DNA from: Akanthomyces muscarius
Lineage: Eukaryota; Ascomycota; Sordariomycetes; Hypocreales; Cordycipitaceae
Length of the DNA stretch: 64,000 bases
Direction: 5' to 3'
NCBI RefSeq assembly: GCF_028009165.1
Contig: NC_079241.1
Location: forward strand, 434,001-498,000
The stretch's first letter is position 1. The number at the start of each line of letters is the position of its first letter. The translations under genes and the position numbers were made by a program. Shown here one piece after another: positions 23,501 to 33,910 of the stretch. The notes under the pieces are model-generated. The model ran no database searches, had not been told where the DNA came from, and saw nothing but the letters and a program-made list of their open reading frames with translations.

Positions 23501-26500
23501 TGGTAGCATTGAGCGTCTTAAGCGAACGTGACGGTACCAAGAACTACTGGTAACCAAAAAAAGAAAATGGACAAAAAAGAAAGTCAAAATATGACGGACG
23601 GGCTGGCCGCTTCAAACTGAGGGGCGCAGCGCACAAGCAGCAGCAAAAGTGGTGTGGTGTGAGCGGGCAACGGGAGAGCGTCTTGTTGCCTCGCGCTAAT
23701 AAAAGGAAAAGAAAAGGACTCGACCAGCTGGGACAAAGCAATCTACTGGTAGTGTTGGCAGATCACAGTTGCTTCTTCGTACTTTGCCACGTTGGACTGA
23801 AGAAAAAGTTGCCGTCGTGGGATCCAAAGTCTGGAGGAGCGTTTACGAGTAAGTACACCGTCGTGACCGTTTCTGGTCACGCCATTGTCGGCCGTTCGCG
23901 GACCATCTCATCTCTGCGCGCTCAACGGGCAGTCCCTTATAGGCAGGCTATACGTCTTATCCAGAGTGGTCCTTGACCGCAAGCTCCAAATGTCGTAAAC
24001 TTAATCGCATATCGCATGTTCGCAAATCTGCCGTGTGTACACATGGGCCATGACACAGCCTGGAGGATCGGCGTGGCAGGGTCGCGCGATACCAAGCCAA
24101 AGCCCAGTCATCCGAATCCAGAACAGGGCTCAGTACCCGAATCTCGCAGTAGATGATCATGGACTTGGAGACATGCACCCTGAAAGATCATGGCGCACTG
24201 TTGATCAAGTGCCAAGTGCGCAGATACAGGCCCCCTTGACAGCACCCCTTTGCCCGAGGGTCCCCCCAGAGCTGACTGAATCAGCTCTGTTGCTTCTGAT
24301 GATATGCACAAGGGCAAGAGGCCAAGCTTTCCAGGTGGGGAGAAGGAAGCTGCTAGATTCTAATAGTGCGTCAAAGGGTGCTGAGCGAGGACGAACAATG
24401 GTGGCCGTGGCGAGCACCAGTACAGCAATGGCGCGGCATCGAAAAAGTAAAACCTGAAACTAAAAGGGTCTGGTTGCACACTGTTCAGCCATTTGTCTGG
24501 ACGGGAAGAAAGGACTTGGGCAGCCCCACGGATCCAATTTTGCTTTCTTGTTTTCCAGCAGCAATTGTATTGTATTGTGGCCAGTGGTGTGCTACCTTCG
24601 GACGAGACACGACCAAGGCGACCTTCGGGTTTGCGTAACTCCCCTTCTCCCCAACTCGCTCACCATTGGTTTTGCGGGCGCAGACTCCGTCGCTCGTCCC
24701 TGTCGGGGGCTTCGTCACGTAAGCCTGGGCGGACCTTTCATGAGAAATCTAGGCCACCGGAAGAGCAAGGGACTCCTTGCCGGATGCCACTGCAAGCCCA
24801 GTATGTGACAATTAAATTGAACAGATATTGCAGCCTGTTACAGGCATGCGACCCAAAAGAAAACAGCCACGACCGTGCGCAACGAGGGCTGACCGAACAG
24901 AGTTGTAACTTGTCACTGTGGAAAACGTCTGAGCACCCGGGGCTGGACGGCTTGGTACGGGCTGGTCCACCACAGCGCTGCTCGAGCTCGCCGGAATCAC
25001 AACCGTCCTGTGGGCGGGAATACTGCCAGGCGTTCCGTGTGGGGCAGAGCGAGAAGAAAAAAGCCTGTTGCTCATGATTAGTGCAGTGCCGACGTGATGG
25101 AGTTGAGGATCGCACCGCCCGCGCCGTTGCCGACGCTTACCCCAATGAGTTTGCGCCCGTCTTCGCCGAAGCGTGGCGCTCCTTGGATAGCTGTTGCAAT
25201 TGCGCAATGCCTTTTCATTTCCGATGAGATTATGCCAATTGGGCCTCATAATAATGCCACTTATATGCACCTGCGCCAGCAATCTGGCAGCTGGCAGTCG
25301 GCAGCCCGGATTTTCGGCCCATCGTCACCAAGGTGCAGGACGCCGAGAGGGACCCTCTCCAGCTGGCTGGGAATGTGATAGCTCACTCGCAGGGGGATTT
25401 GCTTTTTGGCACGACGACCCTCCAGCCACTGAGTAGACTGTCCGGCTGCCCGCTCGTCTCCTAGTATCTTCGCGTCATTTTTGCACACTACCCTGGTTCA
25501 TTTTCAGAGAGTGGACCGTTATACCAGGCTCCCGGGATACAGAGCGTTGCGGAACCAGGTTCGTGGTACGCGGTTGTGCGCCTCATCAAGCTGTGCATCT
25601 TTTGCCGTTGGTGGACATTTTTTAGCTATTCGTGTCCCTGCTTGTTACATCAACAACGTTATCACCGTTTTTTTTTTTAAAAACCAAATCACATCCCTGT
25701 GGGTTCATTGAATGGCGGAGAAGCGAAAAGGTATCCGTAAACTTGGGCGACTCAGCCTGCGTGCCTGGCAGTGCCTGGATAGGAGTTCCATTAATAGACT
25801 CCTCGTGCGGAGCTTCGGGACTTCGTTGGGCCGGCCGGTCATACCGAAGACAGCGAGTTTTCAAGAGAATGTAGGAACTCTAGATAGAACAGAAGCATGC
25901 TCTGGGCTCCTGCGAACAGACAGGTGTATTTCTTTTCGTCGAATAGCTCTGGTGGTGGTTGGAAACGCATCAGTACCATCGCCCGTGTCAAAGCGCTAGG
26001 CTGCCTCTGCAGCTGCTGTCTGCCCTCGTCTGCTGGCTGGGGCGGCCCTGGGGAGCTCCCGCGTCTAAAAAAGTGCTCCATAAGGCCAATGTGGTGGCAC
26101 AACACGAGAATAACAGAAAACAAGAAAATAAAATATGAGAGATGATGGCAAGGGGCTAAAAGGGATCGCCCGACTGGTATGCTGGTGGTGTGGGCTAACC
26201 AAGTGTGGCGCGACCGTCCCACGACAAACCGGTCTGCTGGCCACGAAAAAGCAACTGCAATTGCGTAGCATGCGCATGCAGTTGCATCAGCGCTGAAAAA
26301 TGATTCGTTTCTGACTCGAGAGACGCCAGCTTCGGGGTCATCGATGATGATGATGGCAGCCATGTGTGGCGTACTGCTGTTGCTGCGGGATTCTATTTGC
26401 AAGAGTCCATGTCCATCGTGTATGCTGGTAGCGATGACGGCAAGCTCCGCAGGCAACGGTAGAGGGACGTTTTTTCCCTAGCAAGTCTCGAACCAGTCGT

Positions 26501-28009
26501 CTGGGTCGGCATTGCAACGTCTTGGCTGCTAGGGGTGGCATTGGCACATCATCGCGGGCAGGCATGACTTGCCAATCATGGGCATGTGAGTGGCAGCGTA
26601 GTCGAAGCTCCGTACGGAGTACGGATAGACGTCGATGACAGCCAGCCGACCGTGGCAAGCCTGGGGAATGGCTTAGCCTGAAAAGTCACAATTGTGGCGT
26701 AGCTCGCTATTCAGAGCCATTGTGCCGCGATTCTGTCTTGGTGGCTTGGGGTCATCGGGCAGCTGGCTTGCTGGCTTGCGTCTTGTCACCGGGAGAGGGC
26801 ACTTCCAGGTGAACTGTCGTCGTGGGCGGATTCGAGCAACGTCGACGAGCTGTCGCCACCACCAGCGGCGTGGGAGGAGAGACAACAGGTGGAGAGGCTG
26901 TGGAGGGGCCATCTCAACTCCCGCTTGTTGGTGGTGGTGGTGCCAATGGTGCGTCAGTCTAGGTCCGGGTCTGAGAGTCAATGTCCACCCTTGTCATATT
27001 AGTGTCTTCTTTTTGGGCTGGGTGGTTTTGCTTATTTTCGCCGTCTTGTTTCTTTGGCCGAGACGCTGGCTTTTTGCTGGACTGGCCCAGCTATCCACAT
27101 CCGCATCCACGGTGCCACGGCACCCCTTCCCTTGCACTGGGCCACTGGGACTGCCCACTAGGCGGCGTACTGTGGCTGTCCACCCCCACCCGCTGTTCCC
27201 TGGGATTGCTTTTTGAGCCTGGTGTTGTGCTGCGCTGTGTGCCCTTGCCTCGCTCTTAAAAGAATGGTAGACCCTCCGAGATGGGGTTTGCGAGGAATGC
27301 TCTCTTCACGATGCGAGTCTCTACATAGGTTGTAGAATCTGGAATCTGGAATCGGACGACGACGACGTTTGTTTGCACCTCGCTTACAGCTGCCTACCGT
27401 TTACACTGCCAGCTGCCAACCACATTTTCGCCTGCCACCCGCCAGCTGCCGGCTAGCTGCCTCTCTGCGCCGAACCCGTCTTCCAAAATTGGCAACTCCA
27501 TCTGCCGCTTCCCTGCCAGGAACGCCTACGCCCGCACTCTTACTTACACCTCCACCGCCACCACAGCTTCATCTTTACCAGCACCCAAGACCAACGCGAC
27601 TCGCAGCAAGTTGGCTTCAACACTCCAAATTACTTCGTTTCATCATCGAATACCGCTTACCCCACTCCCCGACACCCTCCGCGACGTTTCTCTCTCCGCT
27701 CCAGCCTTTCCACTTCCAAGCTCTATATCTGGGTCTCTTCTCCTCTTGGCGCTCATCGCATGTCACTGCTGGACTGATTACCATCCGCGATTCGAGCTCC
27801 TATTTTTACAGCTGAAAGCCGCCCCCGGGAATGCGCTGAGCTGCAATCATCTGCACGCAATCTATTTCGGCTTCTCAGTTACAGACTACGCCTGTCAACG
27901 CCTCACCTTCGGCCTCACTTGTGCCTCATCTCGAGACATCAGCGTAAACTCATGTTGCAAACGCTCGTGTTTCTTGCCCACTAAGCTGCCACCACCCTCC
28001 CGGCAATTT
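20571..28009. other. 7.4 kb without a recognisable gene; long leader of next gene at right
   Basis: No frame here has a family motif, supportable exon joins or consistent coding character; frames of up to 194 codons occur on both strands but overlap each other. A short (CA)n lies at about 22558-22576, and CCGTAC/TCCGTAC direct and inverted motifs occur near 22949-22963 and 26607-26623. Base composition is like the flanks, not AT-rich, so it is not an obvious transposon graveyard. Just upstream of 28010 the frame is open without ATG from 27611, and the Pro/Thr/Ser-rich DNA at about 27370-28009 looks like a long 5' leader. The gap probably holds regulatory DNA, an unrecognised non-coding RNA or fast-evolving genes. 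Confidence 0.45.
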
Positions 28010-29626
28010 ATGACACTATCCAATATCGAAACTGCCCTGTCACAGCTACCCGCAGCCATGTCGACCCGATTTGATCGCTTTGAGAGGCTCTTCGCATACA
28101 AGCGCAAGGGCTCACTACCCGCAGTCACATGCGAGCCTCCAAGCCCAACTGTCGAATCATCAGAGCTTGGCCGACAATTTCCCTCGCCATCATTCATTCG
28201 ACCTAAGAACGTCCGAATGTGTGCACGAGACGAGGTGCGCCTCAGGGAAGCCACCGGCCGCTCACCATCCGTCCCCGACATCTTCACCTCACAAGGCTCT
28301 ATCCGTGGCCACTCACGCAACGACGGCTCCACAGGCAGCTCGTGCATGCGAAAAGGATCAGATCGCTCGCCTTCTCTTAATGGCAGAAGACATGATCGTC
28401 TAGTCACTGGTCTCCGCGAGTTCCAATTTCCCAAGCCTGCTTTCCACAACGGCCAGGTTTCTCCCCAATCATCTACCTTTAGTGACAAGTCCAGTGAAGC
28501 TCCTCGTATTCCGAGCCCGCGATCACGCTCGCCTCTTCACATGGATATTCCTCCATACAGAACCGACACACCACCCTCTTCAGACCCCGAAGACAGCGTC
28601 AACCCCGCGGAATCTTGGAGAACAAAGAAGCTCCCTGAGCTTCCTCATCGCGCCCCGCCTACACCCGAGGAGTCACCCCAACTAGGACCGTTGTCTGAAC
28701 CGCCAAGGCTGCCTCAGCTCCGCCACTCGCAATCAACCGGTGCCTTGGAAAGGATGTTGTTCAACGAAGCGGGCCTGGATTTAGGCGACGCTCTGGAGGG
28801 TGTGCCCATGCGCAGATCCAACAGTGAGCATAGCCTCGCCCCTTCAGAAGCTCCGTCGACCGCCAGCTCCGTCCTCCGCGAGCCAGATGTGAACGAGTTT
28901 TTGAGTCTCAGTGACGACGACATTGCTGAGGATACCGAAGAAGAACTCGCTGAGGCCGAGTTTGAATCCAAGCCTGCGGCTGTGTCGCAGCCGCTCGCCA
29001 GCACCCTGCTGACACTTACTCCACCACGCGCAAGTCAGCCTGCCACAGCTGCAGCATACGTGGCGGCAAGAATCGCCAAAAAGTACGACTTTGACCTGGT
29101 GTACATCGTCAACCTTTGGCCTGGCCCGGTCACAGAGTCCAGTGGTGAACGCCCACTGATCGGACGCCTGCTCGCCGCCCACGGTCTGCATCACGTTCCG
29201 TCTCCTCTCCAGATCTCCTCTTTGGTTCACACAACCATCCTACGATCTGACGGCTGGATCGAGTACCGCAATGCCGATGCTCGGCCACATGACCTCGCCC
29301 GTGGCTATGCTAGTGCCTTTTATACGGGCCAATATGCCAGGAGTCTGTCTGGAAACACATCGACTCCTGTTTCTGGCGTCCGCTTGTCTGAGCAGATTGA
29401 CCGTGGCATCGTCTTTGCCGCCTACCGCAAACCTCGCTCAGGTGATGACCGCCTTGGTCACTCTTTTGATGACAAGGAGCTTGGCGAGCTTCACGGCGAG
29501 GCAGAAAGCCTCGTGGAGATGCTCATCGACATTCATGTCACCAACCGCCTCCGCCAGCCACCTGCTAGCTCTCGCACAAGCGAGGAGACTGGGCCCATGC
29601 CTCTGCAGCAACTCGTCGCTGCCTAA
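28010..29626 (+). CDS. Conserved fungal protein, disordered N-half and GAF-like C-half
   Basis: Single exon, 538 residues. The first in-frame ATG is 28010 (28072 onward reads STRFDRFERLF), so the long open frame upstream is treated as leader. Residues 1-330 are Ser/Pro/Arg-rich and low-complexity, with many SP and RSRSP-type sites (SPRSRSPLHMDIPP, PELPHRAPPTPEESP) that suggest phosphorylation. An acidic stretch (SLSDDDIAEDTEEELAEAEF) follows at about 300-320. The C-terminal 180 residues are ordered: AAAYVAARIAKKYDFDLVYI, GRLLAAHGLHHVPSP, DGWIEYRNADARPHDLARGY, DRGIVFAAYRKPRS and LHGEAESLVEMLIDIHV. This resembles a GAF-like small-molecule sensor fold seen in uncharacterised fungal proteins; that assignment is inference. 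Position after a 7 kb gap and the long leader suggest complex regulation. Confidence 0.8.
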   Translation: MTLSNIETALSQLPAAMSTRFDRFERLFAYKRKGSLPAVTCEPPSPTVESSELGRQFPSPSFIRPKNVRMCARDEVRLREATGRSPSVPDIFTSQGSIRGHSRNDGSTGSSCMRKGSDRSPSLNGRRHDRLVTGLREFQFPKPAFHNGQVSPQSSTFSDKSSEAPRIPSPRSRSPLHMDIPPYRTDTPPSSDPEDSVNPAESWRTKKLPELPHRAPPTPEESPQLGPLSEPPRLPQLRHSQSTGALERMLFNEAGLDLGDALEGVPMRRSNSEHSLAPSEAPSTASSVLREPDVNEFLSLSDDDIAEDTEEELAEAEFESKPAAVSQPLASTLLTLTPPRASQPATAAAYVAARIAKKYDFDLVYIVNLWPGPVTESSGERPLIGRLLAAHGLHHVPSPLQISSLVHTTILRSDGWIEYRNADARPHDLARGYASAFYTGQYARSLSGNTSTPVSGVRLSEQIDRGIVFAAYRKPRSGDDRLGHSFDDKELGELHGEAESLVEMLIDIHVTNRLRQPPASSRTSEETGPMPLQQLVAA

Positions 29627-30250
29627 AAAAAAAATTCCCCACGAAACTATCCAGGCCAGGCGCCTCCACATTTGCAGCACCGCGCTGCTCCCACTTTTCT
29701 ATGTCTTCACATCCAATGATACCACCTCTGGGAACTGGCACGTCACTTTTCCCAACCGCAACGAAATATGATTATGACCTAGACATGTGCTGCTTTTGAT
29801 TTCTTTCCTCTTCTTTTACATACTTTGTTACATGTTGCCGGGCTATGCATAGTCTGGGCTCCTTGACTGGACTCGAGACGTCACCGCACATTTCTTATAT
29901 CTATTGCGACATTGTTTTGGAATTTTTGTTGGAGCGATATGGAGAGGAGAAAAGCCTTTGCTAAGAAAAACGCAAGGCGATATTAGCATGGAAGGCGCCG
30001 GAGCTATGTTGACGATTTACTTACTTTTTTAGTTTGCACATACGGAGGTCTCATTGAGCAAGGTCTAACAGAACATCAAGCCGCTATTGTTTTAAACATG
30101 AAAGAGCATCAATCGAGTTGAATTCACTTAAAAACCACTGGCCCATTGTGAAAGTGCTGTACCTTTTAAACATAAATGACAAGTTTCGACACTATGCTTA
30201 TGTGTTAATCTATTTTACTATTTTGCTTATTCATTGTGTATCTATCATCA
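29627..30250. other. Convergent 3' flanks
   Basis: AT-rich 3' UTR DNA between two convergent genes. No gene or RNA element seen. Confidence 0.6.
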
Positions 30251-31543
30251 TTAGTCGAATGGAATCCTACGTAGCGAATCACCACCTCCCATCTTCTTTA
30301 TTTCCTGCGCCGCCGCAATGCTACTCGGCACCTTGATGCCGCAGCAGTCATCCCAGCCCTTGCCATCATGACTATGGCCCTCGTGCCCTTCCTCCTCGCC
30401 ATCATGTCCACCAGCCGCCGCCTCTGAATCCCCCTCCTCCTCGCTCATGCCCTCTGCCGCCGGGACCATGGAGCCAAACATGAAGTGCTGCATGACGGGG
30501 AGCTTGCCGAGGATCTCGGCGACAAACATGCGGCGCATGCCGCCGTCAATCTTCTCCCAGGACCGGGCCGAGGAGATGTCGTCGAGCATGGGGCTGTGCC
30601 AGCGCAGGCCCTTGACCGTCTTGGTGCTGTTGACAAAGGCGACCTGGCCGAGGTAGAGGTAGTCGCGGCCGGCCTCCTCGAGGGTGAGGTCCTGATGGAT
30701 AGCGCGCGGGGTGATGTAGGGGTGGTGGAGGAGCTGGGCGGCGCCGAGGAGGAAGGGCAGGAACTGGTAGTCGTCGAGGCCCCAGACGCCGTGGGAGCCG
30801 GCGGGCTCGAGGTAGTAGAGCATCTGCACGGCGCGCATGACCTCGAGGTAGCGCGCAAAGACGCGAAGCACGAGCGCGGGGAGGTCGGCGCGCTGCACGA
30901 CGCGCAGGCGGTACAGGCACAGCAGCCAGATGGCAAAGTTGAGCTCGTGGCCAGAGCCGTAGTCGATGCGGCTGCGGTTGCCAAAAGACTCGGTCAGGTA
31001 GGCGGACGCCTCGGCGGCGGCGGTCGGGGGGCTGTTGCCGTTGTCGAGGCCGAGCTGGCTGTGCCACCCGTCGGTGCGCGCGCGGACGAGGTCGAGGAAG
31101 CCCCGGAAGGCCTTGTTGCCGAAGCGCGAGCCCCCTTGCTCGTTGGGCGGTGAGAGCTTCATGAGGGACTCGACCTCGTCGAGGATGCGCAGCAGCGTCC
31201 GGACGGGCTCGCTGAGGGCGGCGTCGTCGACGGCGGCGGCGGAGCAGGGCGTGTCGACGACGGCCTCGGCGAGGCCAAACACCCAGCCGACAATGGTGCT
31301 GTAGGCGGGCGAGGCCAGGAAGAGCTCATGGTCCCGCTTGGAGAGGATGCGGCGCGAGGGCACCGAAAAGGTCCAGCTTGGTATATCTTGCAGCTGCTCG
31401 GGCAGGGCAGGCGTCGCGGGGACGGGCGTAGGGTTCGAGGGTGGCGCGCGCCGCTTGCGAGGCTCGAGTTTGGGTAGACGGTCTTTGAGGTTCGGTATGG
31501 AGGAGGGAGCAGCTTGGCTCTGTAATGGCCCGTTCGATGCCAT
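30251..31543 (-). CDS. RRD1: PP2A phosphatase activator, PTPA/RRD1 type
   Basis: Phosphotyrosyl phosphatase activator, a peptidyl-prolyl isomerase-like protein that helps load and activate the PP2A catalytic subunit. Single exon; start chosen at 31543 (MASNGPLQSQ) because the open frame upstream to 31723 is unlike the family. 430 residues. Recognisable blocks: WTFSVPSRRILSKRDHELFL near the N-terminus, the ATP/peptide-binding core NRSRIDYGSGHELNFAIWL, GVWGLDDYQFLPFLLGAAQL, HSPMLDDISSARSWEKIDGG and AEILGKLPVMQHFMFGS. The sequence after the first block fits RRD1 rather than RRD2, which has a different PVKRI-type start. The C-terminal tail is acidic and His-rich (GEEEGHEGHSHDGKGWDD) followed by CCGIKVPSSIAAAQE. 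GC-rich codon third positions give long shadow frames on the other strand. Confidence 0.93.
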   Translation of the reverse strand: MASNGPLQSQAAPSSIPNLKDRLPKLEPRKRRAPPSNPTPVPATPALPEQLQDIPSWTFSVPSRRILSKRDHELFLASPAYSTIVGWVFGLAEAVVDTPCSAAAVDDAALSEPVRTLLRILDEVESLMKLSPPNEQGGSRFGNKAFRGFLDLVRARTDGWHSQLGLDNGNSPPTAAAEASAYLTESFGNRSRIDYGSGHELNFAIWLLCLYRLRVVQRADLPALVLRVFARYLEVMRAVQMLYYLEPAGSHGVWGLDDYQFLPFLLGAAQLLHHPYITPRAIHQDLTLEEAGRDYLYLGQVAFVNSTKTVKGLRWHSPMLDDISSARSWEKIDGGMRRMFVAEILGKLPVMQHFMFGSMVPAAEGMSEEEGDSEAAAGGHDGEEEGHEGHSHDGKGWDDCCGIKVPSSIAAAQEIKKMGGGDSLRRIPFD

Positions 31544-31984
31544 TTTTGGGGCGCGTATATATGGATAGAGGAGGAAGATGCGTAGTTGAAGATGGCGACT
31601 TGCAACCTCGAGAGCGAGGGGCGATTGGCGATCTTGACCTGCTGAATTGCCCCACCATAGCTTCTGAACGTTTGCCACAGGCAAAGGCAGCGCATAGTAG
31701 TAATGCGGCGAAGCAATTTGCACAGTACAACCGTAAAAGCAATAACTTTCTTCGAATATGCGACTGTTGCTGTTCTTTTACCTGAACCAACCTTTTACTT
31801 CCGCCCCATGGGCTGCCGTCGTCGCATGTGCAACCTCAGAGCTAGCTGTAGCGTCCAGGTACCGACACACACTAAACACCTGGGGAGATACTTTGTCGCC
31901 ACAGGCGATACCCACCTGAAAAATACAACCTGACAATACTCAAGGCCGAAATTGCTTCAGACATCCTCGACATATACAACAGAA
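31544..31984. promoter_or_regulatory. Divergent promoter RRD1 / RRP46
   Basis: 441 bp between two head-to-head start codons. No other gene fits. CACCTGG and CACCTGA steps occur near 31878 and 31913, close to the RRP46 start; significance unknown. Confidence 0.55.
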
Positions 31985-32896
31985 ATGGCACCAATTGCCG
32001 AACCAAGGGCCGAGCTGGCACCGCTGCCCAAGGCAGATGGCTCAGCGACATACTCGTACAGCGGCTACACGGTGACGAGCGCCGTCAACGGACCGATCGA
32101 GGCCCAACGGCGCGATGAGAATCCGTTTGAGGCCCTCATCGACGTCAACATCCGCCCTGCGGCAGGTGTAGGAGGTAAGAAGCTGCTACACACCGTCATG
32201 GGATTCAAAAAGGCTGACCGGGAAATTTTCGCTGGGATACAGGCACGGCGGAGAGGCACCTAGAGTCTATTCTGCAGCGAGCGCTGCGGCAGCTCATCCC
32301 CATCAGAAACTTTCCGCGGTCCGTGATCCAAATAACGCTACAAGTCACGGAGACGCCTGAAAATGCCTACGCAAACACCAAGGTGATTCAGGCCCAGCTG
32401 GTATGTCCAAAGAACCCTCACGCCTCACGCCCTCAGAATCACCTTTGCTAACTGTGAACGCCAACCTCAGAACCTGGCCATTATCCCCGCGCTGCTGCAC
32501 GCCGCCATCCTCGGCCTGCTCACGGCGGCGATTCCCCTCAAGACGATCGCCACGGCCGTCACGCTCGCCATTCCCGCCGCGGACAGCGGTAGCAGCGGCA
32601 TCGTGGTGGACCCCAGCACGCGCGAGGCCGACACGGCCAAGTCGCTGCATGTCCTGGGCTACACGTCCGGCGAAGACGAGCTGCTGCTGGCGGAGAGCCA
32701 GGGCGCCTTCACCGTGGACGAGTGGGAGACGGTGCTGCGGACGGGCCAGGACGTGTGCTGCCGGGCGGCGCAGTGGGGGCTCGAGGAGGAGGACACGGCC
32801 ATGACGGGCAGCGGGGGGCTCGAGTCGGCGAGCATCCGGGCGTTTATCCGGTCGGTCATGGAGACCAAGATTGCGGCCGATAATTCATGGAAATGA
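31985..32896 (+). CDS. RRP46: Exosome ring subunit RRP46 (RNase PH fold)
   Basis: Core subunit of the RNA exosome, one of six RNase PH-like proteins forming the inert hexameric ring through which RNA is threaded. Exons 31985-32174, 32243-32400 and 32471-32896, joined 257 residues. RNase PH features: NPFEALIDVNIRPAAGVGGTA at the first splice join, HLESILQRALRQLIPIRNFP, ITLQVTETPENAYANTKVIQ, then AIIPALLHAAILGLLTAAIP after the second intron, followed by a beta stretch VVDPSTREADTAKSLHVLGY. Phosphate-coordinating Arg pairs of active RNase PH are not evident, as expected in eukaryotes. The second intron (32401-32470) starts GTATGT. Confidence 0.88.
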
Positions 32897-33833
32897 AGGA
32901 GTTGGAGAGATGCGCGAAAGCGGCAAATGTAAAGGGAAGCATAGGGAAATGAGGCGACGGGGTGTACTGAATTCAGTGGAAGAGGTTGCTTCACGCTTGT
33001 TCATGCACGGTAGCCGAATACCCAGAGGGCGAAAAATGCCGAGAGGGAAAAAGAATTCATTGGTGTAGAGGCGTTGGAAAATCATGATGCTTGTTTTTTT
33101 CTACTATTATTTTACTAGTCCTTTGGGTAACAATACCGGCAATGTGGGTGAAACTCTCTGCCAGCATTCTATAACAATAACAACAATGCTAGAATATGTT
33201 GCAAAGTCTCGAGCCAAGAAGCCATGCTCCTCGTTCCTTTATTCCCATTCGGCGGCCCGCGGCAAGGACGATCCCTCGTTGGTCTGATCTGTACTTCTTC
33301 GCCGTGTGGCTGCGGCGGAGGTGGGAGTCGCAAGATTGCAGGCGTTTCGTGTTTTAGGGCTCTTCTTCCTGTCCCTGCCCACATGGAGGCGTTTCACCTC
33401 TCCGTCAGGTTTCCGCCCTTTCTTTGCTGTCTGGGCTTGGAGCCGTGTCGCGCGGGCCCTTGGCAGAGCAAGAAAAGTGTCGGGCAATTAGACGGATAGC
33501 AGCTAGAGAGATAAAAATAGAAAGAAATCCCTTGCGCTGCACACAGCCGAGGCCTGGGTGACGTCCGGCCGAGTGAGAATGCAGGTCCGCTGCGAGTTGA
33601 CTACGCCTGCATGGCAATTGAGGAGAGCGAAAAAGAAGAAAAAGCACAACTCTCCAATGTAAAAGACTCAATTATGCATCAACTCAAAGTCTCCATGACA
33701 CCCTTTGAATATTAAAAGGATCATGATATAGCTCAGTCCGACAAAGCCAAGCCGTCTACACAAGTCGCGGATTTCGCGATTTCGCGCCCCTGGATCGCTG
33801 CGTTGCGCCTCGTCTCAGTGAGCGGGTCAGCCT

Positions 33834-33910
<77 letters not shown>

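Noticed and set aside
24493..25077. 194-codon open frame in the 7.4 kb gap
   Set aside because: Overlaps competing frames on the other strand, is cysteine- and serine-rich without a domain, and shows no supporting introns.
30485..31153. 222-codon open frame antisense to RRD1
   Set aside because: Shadow of GC-rich RRD1 codons; no motif.
33838..33907. Possible CRISPR or tandem gene array
   Set aside because: It is a plain CT dinucleotide tract; no spaced direct repeats exist anywhere in the window and the host is eukaryotic.
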